Source: Oscillospiraceae bacterium | Lineage (GTDB): Bacteria; Bacillota_A; Clostridia; Oscillospirales; Ruminococcaceae | Reading direction: 5' to 3' | Assembly: GCA_018109965.1 (NCBI GenBank) | Contig: JAGBFE010000285.1 | Location: 1 to 13,302 of the forward strand | DNA: 13,302 nt | Shown here: one piece after another, positions 1 through 6,809 of the stretch | How positions within the stretch are numbered: position 1 is the first letter of the stretch | Layout: every line of letters begins with the position of its first letter | Position numbers and translations under genes: made by a program | The notes under the pieces: generated by a model | Told to the model about the DNA's origin: nothing | The model's database searches: none | What the model saw: only the letters and a program-made list of their open reading frames with translations

Positions 1-852
1 ATCCTGTGGCAATTGGGAATCTATGGAAACATTTTTGCCGTTATATGGAGATACAAACTGCAGTTTTCGGCAGTGAAGGGCATGACGGTTTATGCTTTCG
101 AGGCTTCCGCCATACAAATCATCACCTGCCAGCGGATGTCCCATATGAGAAAAATGCACTCTTATCTGATGGGTGCGGCCTGTGTGCAGTTTTATATCCA
201 TCAGAGTAAAGCTGTCATTCTGTTTTATCACAGTATACTCTGTTTTGGCATACTGACCGTCGGGGTGCTCACAGCGGGTAATTATCGACTCCTGCTGACG
301 TGCAATAGGCAGTTCTATAATGCCCTGTGGCGGCTCAACCCTGCCCTGTGCAATTGCAGTGTAGGTTTTATCGACACCGCCTTTGAGTTTTTCGGCACTG
401 AACGGGTCCAGCGCAATAAGAACAAGCCCCGATGTGTTTTTGTCCAGTCTGTTTATTGCGCGGAAAATTTTGCCTTCGCCCTTTTTTTGCCAGTAACCGC
501 AGAATGCATTTGCAAGGGTATCTGTAGGGTGGTTGAAAGATGGGTGGACAGGCATATAGTAGGGTTTGTCCACCACCATACAGCAAGGGTCTTGGTAAAC
601 AATGTTTATCGGTATATCCTGCGGGATAACGGTGCTTTTTTCGACATCATCACCGCTGTCCGCAACATTGATTGTCACCCTTTGCCCCGTTTTAACCCTG
701 TAATCGGTGTTTTGTTTTACTCCATCCACAAGTATGCCGTTATCAAGAAATTTAATCTTTTTGATAAGTGCAAGACTCACACCGGATGAGCGCAGGAACG
801 CCGTTAATGCAGAAAGATTATCCGCATCCTTAACAATGAATTCAACTGTCAT
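1..852 (-). CDS. RluA-family 23S/tRNA pseudouridine synthase, C-terminus cut by window edge
   Basis: Isomerises specific uridines in rRNA or tRNA to pseudouridine in the cytoplasm. The minus frame is open from an ATG at 852 to base 1 (284 residues, no stop in the window), so only a short C-terminal tail is missing compared with the usual length of about 300. Residues ~13-60 look like an S4 RNA-binding domain. The catalytic domain follows, with the family signature RAINRLDKNTSGL at ~131-143, whose Asp137 is the expected catalytic residue. Later family motifs are HTGRTHQIRVHFSHMGHPL (~223-241) and AGDDLYGG (~242-249). The start lies one base after the gdhA stop, so it is probably co-transcribed and translationally coupled with gdhA. 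Family assignment is secure. Which member (RluA, RluC, RluD or a paralogue) and which target uridine cannot be told from sequence alone. Confidence 0.93.
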   Translation of the reverse strand, partial: MTVEFIVKDADNLSALTAFLRSSGVSLALIKKIKFLDNGILVDGVKQNTDYRVKTGQRVTINVADSGDDVEKSTVIPQDIPINIVYQDPCCMVVDKPYYMPVHPSFNHPTDTLANAFCGYWQKKGEGKIFRAINRLDKNTSGLVLIALDPFSAEKLKGGVDKTYTAIAQGRVEPPQGIIELPIARQQESIITRCEHPDGQYAKTEYTVIKQNDSFTLMDIKLHTGRTHQIRVHFSHMGHPLAGDDLYGGSLESINRHALHCRKLQFVSPYNGKNVSIDSQLPQD

Positions 853-853
853 T

Positions 854-2296
<1,443 letters not shown>

Positions 2297-2307
2297 TTAC
2301 AAAATCG

Positions 2308-2336
2308 TTGAATATTTTTTATTATTGTGTTAAACT
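2308..2336 (+). promoter_or_regulatory. Candidate sigma-A promoter for the TM2 gene
   Basis: TTGAAT (2308-2313), a 17-base spacer and TAAACT (2331-2336), the latter preceded by TG in extended -10 position. Transcription would start near 2343, a few bases before the AGGAG at 2350-2354. The -10 is imperfect, so this is a moderate call. Confidence 0.45.
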
Positions 2337-2361
2337 GTTAACTTGGAATAGGAGTGATGGT

Positions 2362-2706
2362 ATGAATTATTGTTCTAACTGCGGCACAAAGCTTGACGCA
2401 AACGCTTCTTTTTGCCACAACTGCGGTGCGAGAGTTGCCGCCGCAAACACAGGTTATACAACAAATACTGTTATAAACGGTCAGAAAAGCAAATTTGTTG
2501 CAGGCATAGTTGCTATTCTGCTTGGTACACTGGGTATCCACAACTTTTATCTTGGTTACTACAAAAAAGGCATCACTCAGCTTTTGATGTTTGTGTTTTT
2601 CCTTGGCTGGGTTAGCTTTATATGGGGTATTGTGGATGCAATAAGAATTTTTACAGATAAAATCACCTGCGATGCCAACGGCGTGCCATTGGCAGATAAT
2701 ATTTAA
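2362..2706 (+). CDS. Zinc-ribbon and TM2 domain small membrane protein
   Basis: A 114-residue protein of unknown function. The N-terminus is a zinc ribbon with two CxxC pairs (Cys4/Cys7 and Cys18/Cys21). A linker of about 20 residues follows, then a TM2 domain at ~41-98 with two membrane segments: KFVAGIVAILLGTLGIHNFYLG (45-50s to mid-60s; the H-x-FYLG turn is a TM2 hallmark) and ITQLLMFVFFLGWVSFIWGIVDAI (71-94) ending in the conserved W-x-x-x-D. The zinc ribbon presumably faces the cytoplasm. I chose the ATG at 2362 because AGGAG lies 7 bases before it and the zinc ribbon begins at residue 4. An in-frame ATG at 2284 would add 26 hydrophobic residues with no good ribosome binding site and would precede the likely promoter. 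The gene is followed after 14 bases by rnpB with no terminator between them. Confidence 0.88.
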   Translation: MNYCSNCGTKLDANASFCHNCGARVAAANTGYTTNTVINGQKSKFVAGIVAILLGTLGIHNFYLGYYKKGITQLLMFVFFLGWVSFIWGIVDAIRIFTDKITCDANGVPLADNI

Positions 2707-2711
2707 ATAAT
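2683..2711 (+). promoter_or_regulatory. Candidate rnpB promoter inside the TM2 gene 3' end
   Basis: GTGCCA (2683-2688), 17 bases, then AATAAT (2706-2711), which matches five of six consensus -10 bases and overlaps the TM2 stop codon. The predicted start near 2718-2719 falls at the 5' end of the RNase P P1 helix. Other pairings in this AT-rich stretch (TTGGCA 2689-2694 with TAAAAT 2715-2720) have a 20-base spacer and would start inside P1. Confidence 0.35.
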
Positions 2712-2720
2712 TGCTAAAAT

Positions 2721-3050
2721 ATGAGTAAACCAGACGGCAGCGCGTTTTTTGACGTGAGGAAAGTCCGGGCTTCACAGGGCAAGGGTAGCTGATAACGTCA
2801 GCCGAGGGCGACCTTAGGGAAAGTGCAACAGAAAATTACCGCCTGCTTGCAGGTAAGGATGAAAAGGCGAGGTAAGAGCTCACCAGCATGGTGGAGACAT
2901 CATGGCTGTGTAAACCCTACCCGAAGCAACACCCGACAGTAAAGCATATGCGCCCTGCAGCTTTCAGGAGGTGGCTAGAGCTACAAGGCAACTTGTAGTC
3001 GAGATAGATTGTCGTCTAATACAGAACCCGGCTTACGGTTTGCTCATTTT
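2721..3050 (+). ncRNA. rnpB: RNase P RNA, type A
   Basis: The catalytic RNA of ribonuclease P, which removes 5' leaders from precursor tRNAs. The terminal helix P1 pairs TGAGTAAACC (2722-2731) with GGTTTGCTCA (3037-3046), with one G-U pair, which fixes both ends to within a few bases. Universally conserved blocks are present: GAGGAAAGTCCGGGCT (~2756-2771), AGGGAAAGTGCAACAGAAA (~2816-2834), GTAAACCCTACCCGAAGC (~2910-2927) and ACAGAACCCGGCTTA (3021-3035); the first and last pair to form P4. GGAGGTGG near 2968-2975 fits the L15 loop that binds the tRNA 3' CCA. At about 330 nt it is compact for a type A RNA. It is transcribed in the same direction as, and directly behind, the TM2 gene, and is closed by the hairpin at 3064-3095. 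Open frames across it on either strand are incidental. Confidence 0.97.
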
Positions 3051-3063
3051 TAATAAAAAACAA

Positions 3064-3095
3064 AGCAGTCAGTGCAAACTGACTGCTGTTTTTTT
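3064..3095 (+). terminator. rnpB terminator, probably bidirectional
   Basis: Perfect 10-bp stem AGCAGTCAGT (3064-3073) / ACTGACTGCT (3078-3087) with loop GCAA, followed by a run of seven T. On the minus strand the same hairpin is followed by TTGTTTTTTATTA, so it can also end the minus-strand gene whose stop lies at 3104. Confidence 0.93.
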
Positions 3096-3103
3096 GTTTG
3101 TAT

Positions 3104-4882
3104 TTATGCCTGCCCTTCGGCAACAAGGTTTTGCCACTGGGCATAAAGTGCATTCCATGTGTTGCGCCCCACGATACCGTCAGCCGTAAGATTTGCCTGC
3201 TGCTGAAATGCAATAACGGCATTTCGTGTTGCGTTCCCGAATATGCCGTCGGGATTTACAAACGGTATATCGGGATTAGTCTGCCCCACACCGTTAAGCC
3301 AGGTTTGTATTTTGACAACATTTTCCCCTGTTGAGCCAAGCCGTAATGCTGTGCCCGGGTAGGCATCATCTGCAGGCGGTGTTTCCTCAGGTGTATTTAC
3401 ACCATTTTTTATCCCCTCAAATATATCCTGCATTTTCTGCCAGGTCTGCTGCCCCACAATGCCGTCCTGCGTGAGACTGAAGTAATCCTGAAACTGTTTT
3501 ACAGAGTTTTCGGTTGCTGTGCCAAAGCTGCCGTCAATTGTGACAGGTCTAATGGAATTTACATAAACTGCCGTCTGGTTGAGATAAAACTGAACAATCT
3601 GAACATTGCGGCCTGTGTCGCCCCGTCGCACCGGTCTGCCCGGGTACGAACCGTCCTGTATAGCTTCGCCCTCACTTGTCAGCTGTGCCAGCTTTTTGAC
3701 CGAAACATAGATGTAACTTATTTTGTACCATGTGCGTTTGCCCACAACACCGTCTGCAGTAAGGTCAAATATATCCTGAAATCTGCGCACCACCTGTGCC
3801 GTGCTTTCGCCAAAAACTCCGTCCACATTGACTTTGCCCATTGCAGGATAATTGTCTGCAATGCGGTTGAGCTGCGCCTGCATTACCCTCACACTTTCTC
3901 CTCTTGAGCCAACCCTCAACGGTGCCCCCGGATATGAGACAGGAATTGGTGCAATATTGTTGCTTTCCACAATATTGATATCATTGCCGTAATATTTACG
4001 CAGTATGGCTATTGCACTCATTCCGCGCTCGGCATCGGTTTTGCTGCCCCATTGGCTCATTCCGCTGCAGGTTACAGTTTTCCCGTCGCAATACTCGGCA
4101 AAAAATGGGTCTACACGTCCTGTTTTTGTAAGATATTCGTTGAATATTTCCTCAACAATTGCATCGGTGCTTTCAAAGGTTGAACGGTTGTGGACATATT
4201 TCTGGTCATAACTCGGAGAGTTTGTAATATTGAAATCATATCCCCTTGATGGATACCACTCGGTGAAAATACGGTTTAATACAAAGGAAATCTGTGCATA
4301 TATATTTGCTCTGAGCGCCTGCTGCGGCCAGGTGGGATAAATTTCGCTGGATGCAACACTTTTAAGATAATCAATAAACGGCACCGTAACATTGCGTGCA
4401 CTGGCATTTGGTGCTCCCAGATGTACTGTTATGTTTTCGGGGATTACAACTCTCTGGAGAACCCTTGATGAGCCTTCGTGTGCATATTCGGGAATGTCGT
4501 GAAGCTTGTGCGGGTCTTCCCTGTTTGATTTAAGTTCAAAATCACTGCCAAAGTTTTCAGGCCGTGCAAGCAGGTCTATATGCTGCAGCGTTGCCTGCCC
4601 GTCAAAAATATTTACCCCCAACGCCTCAGCCTGTATATACCCTTCTGCATATACAAACAGATTGTAGGTCCTGTATGGCAGGGTAATATTGTTTTCATCC
4701 AGTGACAGCTCTTTGGGCACAGTTTCAAGTTCAATATATTCGGTAAGTCCTTCATTGTTTGTATATACTGTTTTCTGTTCCAGCAAAAGCGAGGTATCCG
4801 CCTCGGTTATAAGTACCTGTGCATTGACCACAGGCAATATAAGCTGAGTGGTTATTCTTACCTGCAAGAATCCTGTTGCCAA
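3104..4882 (-). CDS. SpoIID/LytB-domain protein with three peptidoglycan-binding repeats
   Basis: A 592-residue protein likely to act on or bind peptidoglycan. Residues ~1-105 look like a beta-rich carboxypeptidase-regulatory or Ig-like domain. Residues ~145-300 resemble the SpoIID/LytB domain, the lytic transglycosylase domain of the sporulation engulfment machinery. Support is the VTVPFIDYLKSVASSEIYP stretch (165-183), where Glu180 matches the SpoIID catalytic Glu, then WPQQALRANIYAQISF (185-200), and GMSQWGS (274-280), the counterpart of the SpoIID GMSQYGA motif; Cys265 and Cys272 lie just before it. Three PG_binding_1 repeats of about 70 residues follow (~317-388, 413-485, 508-580), each starting YPG and ending DGIVG/DGVVG-x-x-TW. 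No signal peptide or membrane anchor is visible. The start is TTG at 4882: it has GAAAGG 9 bases upstream, no ATG or GTG lies in frame between it and the upstream stop, and a later start would remove the N-terminal domain. Catalytic activity is inferred. Confidence 0.85.
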   Translation of the reverse strand: MATGFLQVRITTQLILPVVNAQVLITEADTSLLLEQKTVYTNNEGLTEYIELETVPKELSLDENNITLPYRTYNLFVYAEGYIQAEALGVNIFDGQATLQHIDLLARPENFGSDFELKSNREDPHKLHDIPEYAHEGSSRVLQRVVIPENITVHLGAPNASARNVTVPFIDYLKSVASSEIYPTWPQQALRANIYAQISFVLNRIFTEWYPSRGYDFNITNSPSYDQKYVHNRSTFESTDAIVEEIFNEYLTKTGRVDPFFAEYCDGKTVTCSGMSQWGSKTDAERGMSAIAILRKYYGNDINIVESNNIAPIPVSYPGAPLRVGSRGESVRVMQAQLNRIADNYPAMGKVNVDGVFGESTAQVVRRFQDIFDLTADGVVGKRTWYKISYIYVSVKKLAQLTSEGEAIQDGSYPGRPVRRGDTGRNVQIVQFYLNQTAVYVNSIRPVTIDGSFGTATENSVKQFQDYFSLTQDGIVGQQTWQKMQDIFEGIKNGVNTPEETPPADDAYPGTALRLGSTGENVVKIQTWLNGVGQTNPDIPFVNPDGIFGNATRNAVIAFQQQANLTADGIVGRNTWNALYAQWQNLVAEGQA

Positions 4883-4925
4883 AAAATCATACCTTTCTGT
4901 ATAGATATTTTCTTTTCATTCAATA

Positions 4926-4954
4926 TATTTTATGTGACAGCAGCATTATTGTTG
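4926..4954 (-). promoter_or_regulatory. Candidate promoter of the SpoIID-domain gene (sporulation-type or sigma-A)
   Basis: Reading the minus strand, CATAAAATA (4934-4926) fits the sigma-K -10 consensus CATANNNTA, with CAAC (4954-4951) 16 bases upstream supplying the AC -35 element. The same bases also give a weaker sigma-A reading: TCAACA, 17 bases, TAAAAT. A promoter is expected here, because the esterase terminator lies immediately upstream at 4961-4994. The sigma factor is undecided. Confidence 0.35.
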
Positions 4955-4960
4955 AAAACA

Positions 4961-4994
4961 AAAAACTCCCTGAATTATATTTCAGAGAGTTTTA
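4961..4994 (-). terminator. Terminator of the esterase gene
   Basis: On the minus strand AAAACTCTCTGAA pairs with TTCAGGGAGTTTT (one G-U pair) around a 6-base loop, and is followed by further T residues. It starts a few bases after the esterase stop codon at 4998. Confidence 0.85.
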
Positions 4995-4997
4995 TTT

Positions 4998-5810
4998 TTA
5001 CCATCCTATATATTTAAGCCAATTTAACAGCAGGTAACTCCACTGGGCAACGTGGTTTTCCAAATCATTGCTGCGGTTTGTAAGGCCAAGGCCGTGACGG
5101 CCGTTTGGAAAAATATGAAGCTCGGTATCCACACCGCAGCTTTTGAGCACTGCGGCATATTCCAGCGAATTTTTGACATTTACCGTTGCATCATCAAATG
5201 TATGCCATATAAAAGCAGGCGGTGTGTTTTTGCTGCATATCAATGACGGTGTAAGTTGTCTGCGGGTGTCGATGTCTCCGCTTTCAGCCATTTTGTTTCC
5301 CGTCAGATTATCCCCCGACCCTATGTGGGCAATCTGTGTGTCGTAAAGATTTATAACAGGATAACACAGTATCTGTGCATCGGGCATATAATCAGCGCTG
5401 TCTGTTTTGTCTGTAAATTCATCGTCAATAACATCAGTATATGTGGACAGCAGTGCTGCAAGGTGCCCTCCTGCCGATGAACCCATAGCGGCAATTCTGT
5501 TTTTATCTATACCAAATTTTTCTGCATTGGCGCGTACAAAACGCATTGCTCTCCTTGCATCCATAAGCGGAAGAGGAAAGCTGTGTGGTGCAACACGGTA
5601 TTCCACAACAAACGCCGTAATACCGTTGTCCGATAAAAACTCTGCGTATCCGTCACCTTCATGTGGTGCACGTTTTTCGTAACCGCCGCCCGGAAAAATA
5701 ACAACTGCACATTCAGACCTTTTATCCTTTGGACAATAGTATTTAATCATCGGTTTTTCATCACATCTGCCAGGGACTTTCTGCCACAGTTCATATATTT
5801 CAGTATACAT
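4998..5810 (-). CDS. Alpha/beta-hydrolase esterase, acetyl-xylan-esterase/BD-FAE-like
   Basis: A 270-residue cytoplasmic serine hydrolase; members of this group typically remove acetyl or other short acyl groups from sugars, but the substrate cannot be read from sequence. Visible motifs are FPGGGYEKRAPHEGD (39-53), the oxyanion-hole segment, YRVAPHSFPLPLMDARRAMRFVR (71-93), the nucleophile elbow GSSAGG (110-115) with Ser112, WHTFDD (202-207) with acid Asp207, and FPNGRHGLGL (234-243) with His239. There is no signal peptide, so any polysaccharide-derived substrate would need to be imported first. An in-frame ATG at 5828 exists, but the ATG at 5810 is the better start: AGAAGG lies 6 bases before it and itself overlaps the codons after the upstream ATG, and the predicted transcription start is near 5830. 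The gene has its own promoter and terminator and appears monocistronic. Confidence 0.9.
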   Translation of the reverse strand: MYTEIYELWQKVPGRCDEKPMIKYYCPKDKRSECAVVIFPGGGYEKRAPHEGDGYAEFLSDNGITAFVVEYRVAPHSFPLPLMDARRAMRFVRANAEKFGIDKNRIAAMGSSAGGHLAALLSTYTDVIDDEFTDKTDSADYMPDAQILCYPVINLYDTQIAHIGSGDNLTGNKMAESGDIDTRRQLTPSLICSKNTPPAFIWHTFDDATVNVKNSLEYAAVLKSCGVDTELHIFPNGRHGLGLTNRSNDLENHVAQWSYLLLNWLKYIGW

Positions 5811-5836
5811 AAAACACCTTCTTTTCATTTATCTGC

Positions 5837-5865
5837 ATAGTACAACAGATAAAATAATAAGTCAA
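5837..5865 (-). promoter_or_regulatory. Sigma-A promoter of the esterase gene
   Basis: On the minus strand TTGACT (5865-5860), a 17-base spacer and TACTAT (5842-5837). Transcription would start near 5830, giving a leader of about 20 bases and leaving too little room for translation from the ATG at 5828. Confidence 0.72.
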
Positions 5866-5937
5866 TAATATTATATTTTAACCTTTAATGCAGTTTAAAA
5901 TCATTCAAGGAAAAACTGTTAATTTGCTTTTATCAAA

Positions 5938-6009
5938 TTGTCAGAACATACAAACCTTTCTCCTGTTGAAGAAGAAAAAGCAATCAACGTTTTAAACAAC
6001 ATAATATAG
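5938..6009 (+). pseudogene. Possible 3' remnant of a lost coding sequence
   Basis: A short plus-strand frame reading LSEHTNLSPVEEEKAINVL then NNII and a stop, preceded in frame by a stop at 5920. The composition (acidic helix-like tail, ordinary codon choice) looks like a real protein C-terminus rather than random AT-rich DNA. There is no ATG and no ribosome binding site. I do not recognise the family, and chance is a real alternative. Confidence 0.18.
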
Positions 6010-6014
6010 TTTTG

Positions 6015-6034
6015 GCGTGTACACAGCGTGTACA
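6015..6034. repeat. Tandem GCGTGTACA repeat, 11-bp period
   Basis: GCGTGTACA occurs at 6015-6023 and 6026-6034, separated by CA. Each copy contains the palindrome TGTACA. The 11-bp period is about one helical turn, as expected for side-by-side protein binding, but no neighbouring promoter ties it to a gene. Confidence 0.4.
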
Positions 6035-6101
6035 GCAATAAACTCAACCTAAACACAGAAAATGCAAAAGTGCAAAAACATTAGTAAAATAGCCAAAAAA
6101 T

Positions 6102-6132
6102 AAAGGGTGTAACCGAAATGGTTACACCCTTT
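6102..6132 (-). terminator. Terminator after tRNA-Gln
   Basis: Perfect 13-bp stem AAAGGGTGTAACC (6102-6114) / GGTTACACCCTTT (6120-6132) with a 5-base loop. On the minus strand it is followed by ATTTTTTGG. It begins directly after the CCA end of tRNA-Gln. Confidence 0.9.
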
Positions 6133-6208
6133 TGGTTGGGCTAGCTGGATTCGAACCAGCGGGATGACGGAGTCAAAGTCCGTTGCCTTACCGCTTGGCG
6201 ATAGCCCA
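6133..6208 (-). tRNA. tRNA-Gln (anticodon TTG)
   Basis: Cloverleaf on the minus strand with a 7-bp acceptor TGGGCTA/TAGCCCA including the U1-A72 pair typical of glutamine tRNAs. The anticodon stem is ACGGA/TCCGT with loop CTTTGAC (anticodon TTG), and the T-arm is GCTGG-TTCGAAT-CCAGC. The discriminator is A and the CCA end is encoded (6133-6135). It is the last tRNA of the cluster and lies behind an internal terminator. Confidence 0.96.
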
Positions 6209-6216
6209 TTATATTA

Positions 6217-6245
6217 AAAAAGCACCTGATTAACAGGTGCTTTTT
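6217..6245 (-). terminator. Intrinsic terminator between tRNA-His and tRNA-Gln
   Basis: 12-bp perfect stem AAAAAGCACCTG (6217-6228) / CAGGTGCTTTTT (6234-6245), loop ATTAA. On the minus strand the stem is followed by one more T and then AATATAA. It sits in the 40-base gap between the two tRNA genes, so transcripts from the tRNA-Arg promoter should largely stop before tRNA-Gln. Confidence 0.8.
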
Positions 6246-6248
6246 AGC

Positions 6249-6326
6249 TGGGGTGGAAGATGGGATTCGAACCCACGGTCTCCAGTGCCACAAACTGGCG
6301 CTTTAACCAACTAAGCTACATCCACC
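6249..6326 (-). tRNA. tRNA-His (anticodon GTG)
   Basis: Minus-strand cloverleaf with the extra G-1 (complement of 6326) facing discriminator C73, the hallmark of tRNA-His. The anticodon stem is CCAGT/ACTGG with loop TTGTGGC (anticodon GTG). The T-arm is GTGGG-TTCGAAT-CCCAT and the CCA is encoded (6249-6251). Acceptor arms GTGGATG and CTTCCAC pair except for a U6-U67 mismatch. Confidence 0.95.
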
Positions 6327-6333
6327 ATATCAA

Positions 6334-6410
<77 letters not shown>

Positions 6411-6428
6411 AAACTTGATTGCTAAAAA

Positions 6429-6457
6429 ATAATACCATATCCACACCAATATGTCAA
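6429..6457 (-). promoter_or_regulatory. Strong sigma-A promoter of the tRNA cluster
   Basis: On the minus strand a perfect TTGACA (6457-6452), a 17-base spacer and TATTAT (6434-6429), with TGG just before the -10 as an extended element. The start site would be near 6421, shortly before tRNA-Arg at 6410. Confidence 0.9.
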
Positions 6458-6609
6458 TAATTTTTTTAAAAAAATAATTGCTTTTTTCAAAATAGTTTTA
6501 TTAACCAAAAAATTTATATTTTTAACCATTTGTGTTATTAGTTTTGTATAAAATAATATATGATGTAAAAATAATGCTGTAAATTTAAAAAAGTTTTTTG
6601 AAAAAACTG
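6458..6609. other. AT-rich divergent intergenic region
   Basis: This separates the minus-strand tRNA promoter from the plus-strand DUF3793 promoter. It is extremely A/T rich with many short A and T tracts. The only structured element I see is a 17-base palindrome, AGTTTTTT-G-AAAAAACT at 6592-6608, one base before the -35 box, where it could act as an UP-element-like or protein-binding site. No gene is supported. Confidence 0.5.
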
Positions 6610-6638
6610 TTGACAAAACAAGGTGGATGGTATATTAT
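6610..6638 (+). promoter_or_regulatory. Sigma-A promoter of the DUF3793 gene
   Basis: Perfect TTGACA (6610-6615), a 17-base spacer and TATTAT (6633-6638). The start site is expected near 6645, which places the first palindrome (6646-6663) directly on the start site, as expected for a repressor operator. The resulting leader is about 165 bases. Confidence 0.85.
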
Positions 6639-6645
6639 ATAAACA

Positions 6646-6663
6646 AGTTAGCAGTCGCTAACT
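6646..6663. promoter_or_regulatory. Operator-like palindrome, copy 1
   Basis: AGTTAGC-AGTC-GCTAACT, a 7+4+7 perfect palindrome that begins 7 bases after the -10 box and covers the predicted start site. The shape suits a dimeric repressor. The regulator is not encoded in the window. A metal-responsive DtxR- or Fur-type protein is my guess, from the form of the site and from the known association of DUF3793 genes with iron loci. Confidence 0.68.
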
Positions 6664-6705
6664 CATCATTAGAAATATCCCCCATTCAATACGCCTTTGC
6701 GGGCG

Positions 6706-6711
6706 TATAAT
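6706..6711 (+). promoter_or_regulatory. Possible second -10 box in the DUF3793 leader
   Basis: A perfect TATAAT follows a small inverted repeat ATACGCC (6690-6696) / GGCGTAT (6702-6708). The best -35 (TTCAAT, 6685-6690) is poor and only 15 bases away, so this may be a weak second promoter serving operator copy 2, or simply part of a leader hairpin. Confidence 0.22.
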
Positions 6712-6722
6712 TTCAAACCAAC

Positions 6723-6742
6723 AAGTTAGCAATCGCTAACTT
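6723..6742. promoter_or_regulatory. Operator-like palindrome, copy 2
   Basis: AAGTTAGC-AATC-GCTAACTT, an 8+4+8 perfect palindrome. Its 22-base core (6720-6741) equals bases 6642-6663 of copy 1 except for one base in the central four. Conservation of the flanks and the asymmetric centre, and not only of the pairing arms, favours a DNA-binding site over an RNA hairpin. It lies 78 bases downstream of copy 1, inside the transcribed leader. Confidence 0.68.
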
Positions 6743-6809
6743 TCGTAAATATACTTATATATCATCACAATCAGGACATACTAACAATATCAATTCAAAG
6801 GAGATTTTA

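Larger units (their letters stand above)
5866..6101. other. AT-rich gene-poor stretch between esterase promoter and tRNA terminator
   Basis: Together with the esterase promoter this forms an interval of about 300 bases without a convincing gene. It holds a possible peptide remnant at 5938-6009 and a tandem GCGTGTACA repeat at 6015-6034, listed separately. Apart from these I see only A/T-rich spacer, with no further hairpin, promoter or RNA gene. Confidence 0.5.

Noticed and set aside
13..789. Plus-strand open frame opposite the RluA-family gene
   Set aside because: The minus frame carries all RluA motifs including the catalytic Asp; the plus frame shows no recognisable protein.
2971..3334. 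Short open frames across and after rnpB on both strands
   Set aside because: They overlap the RNase P RNA, its terminator and the end of the SpoIID-domain gene, and have no ribosome binding sites or conserved motifs.
3316..4740. Three repeated segments as a DNA repeat array
   Set aside because: They are divergent protein-level repeats of a peptidoglycan-binding domain, not nucleotide repeats or a CRISPR array.
5811..5828. ATG at 5828 as start of the esterase
   Set aside because: The good ribosome binding site lies between this ATG and the one at 5810, and the predicted transcription start is near 5830.
6422..6616. Minus-strand frame of 64 codons in the divergent intergenic region
   Set aside because: It is low-complexity AT-rich sequence that contains the tRNA promoter, with no ribosome binding site.
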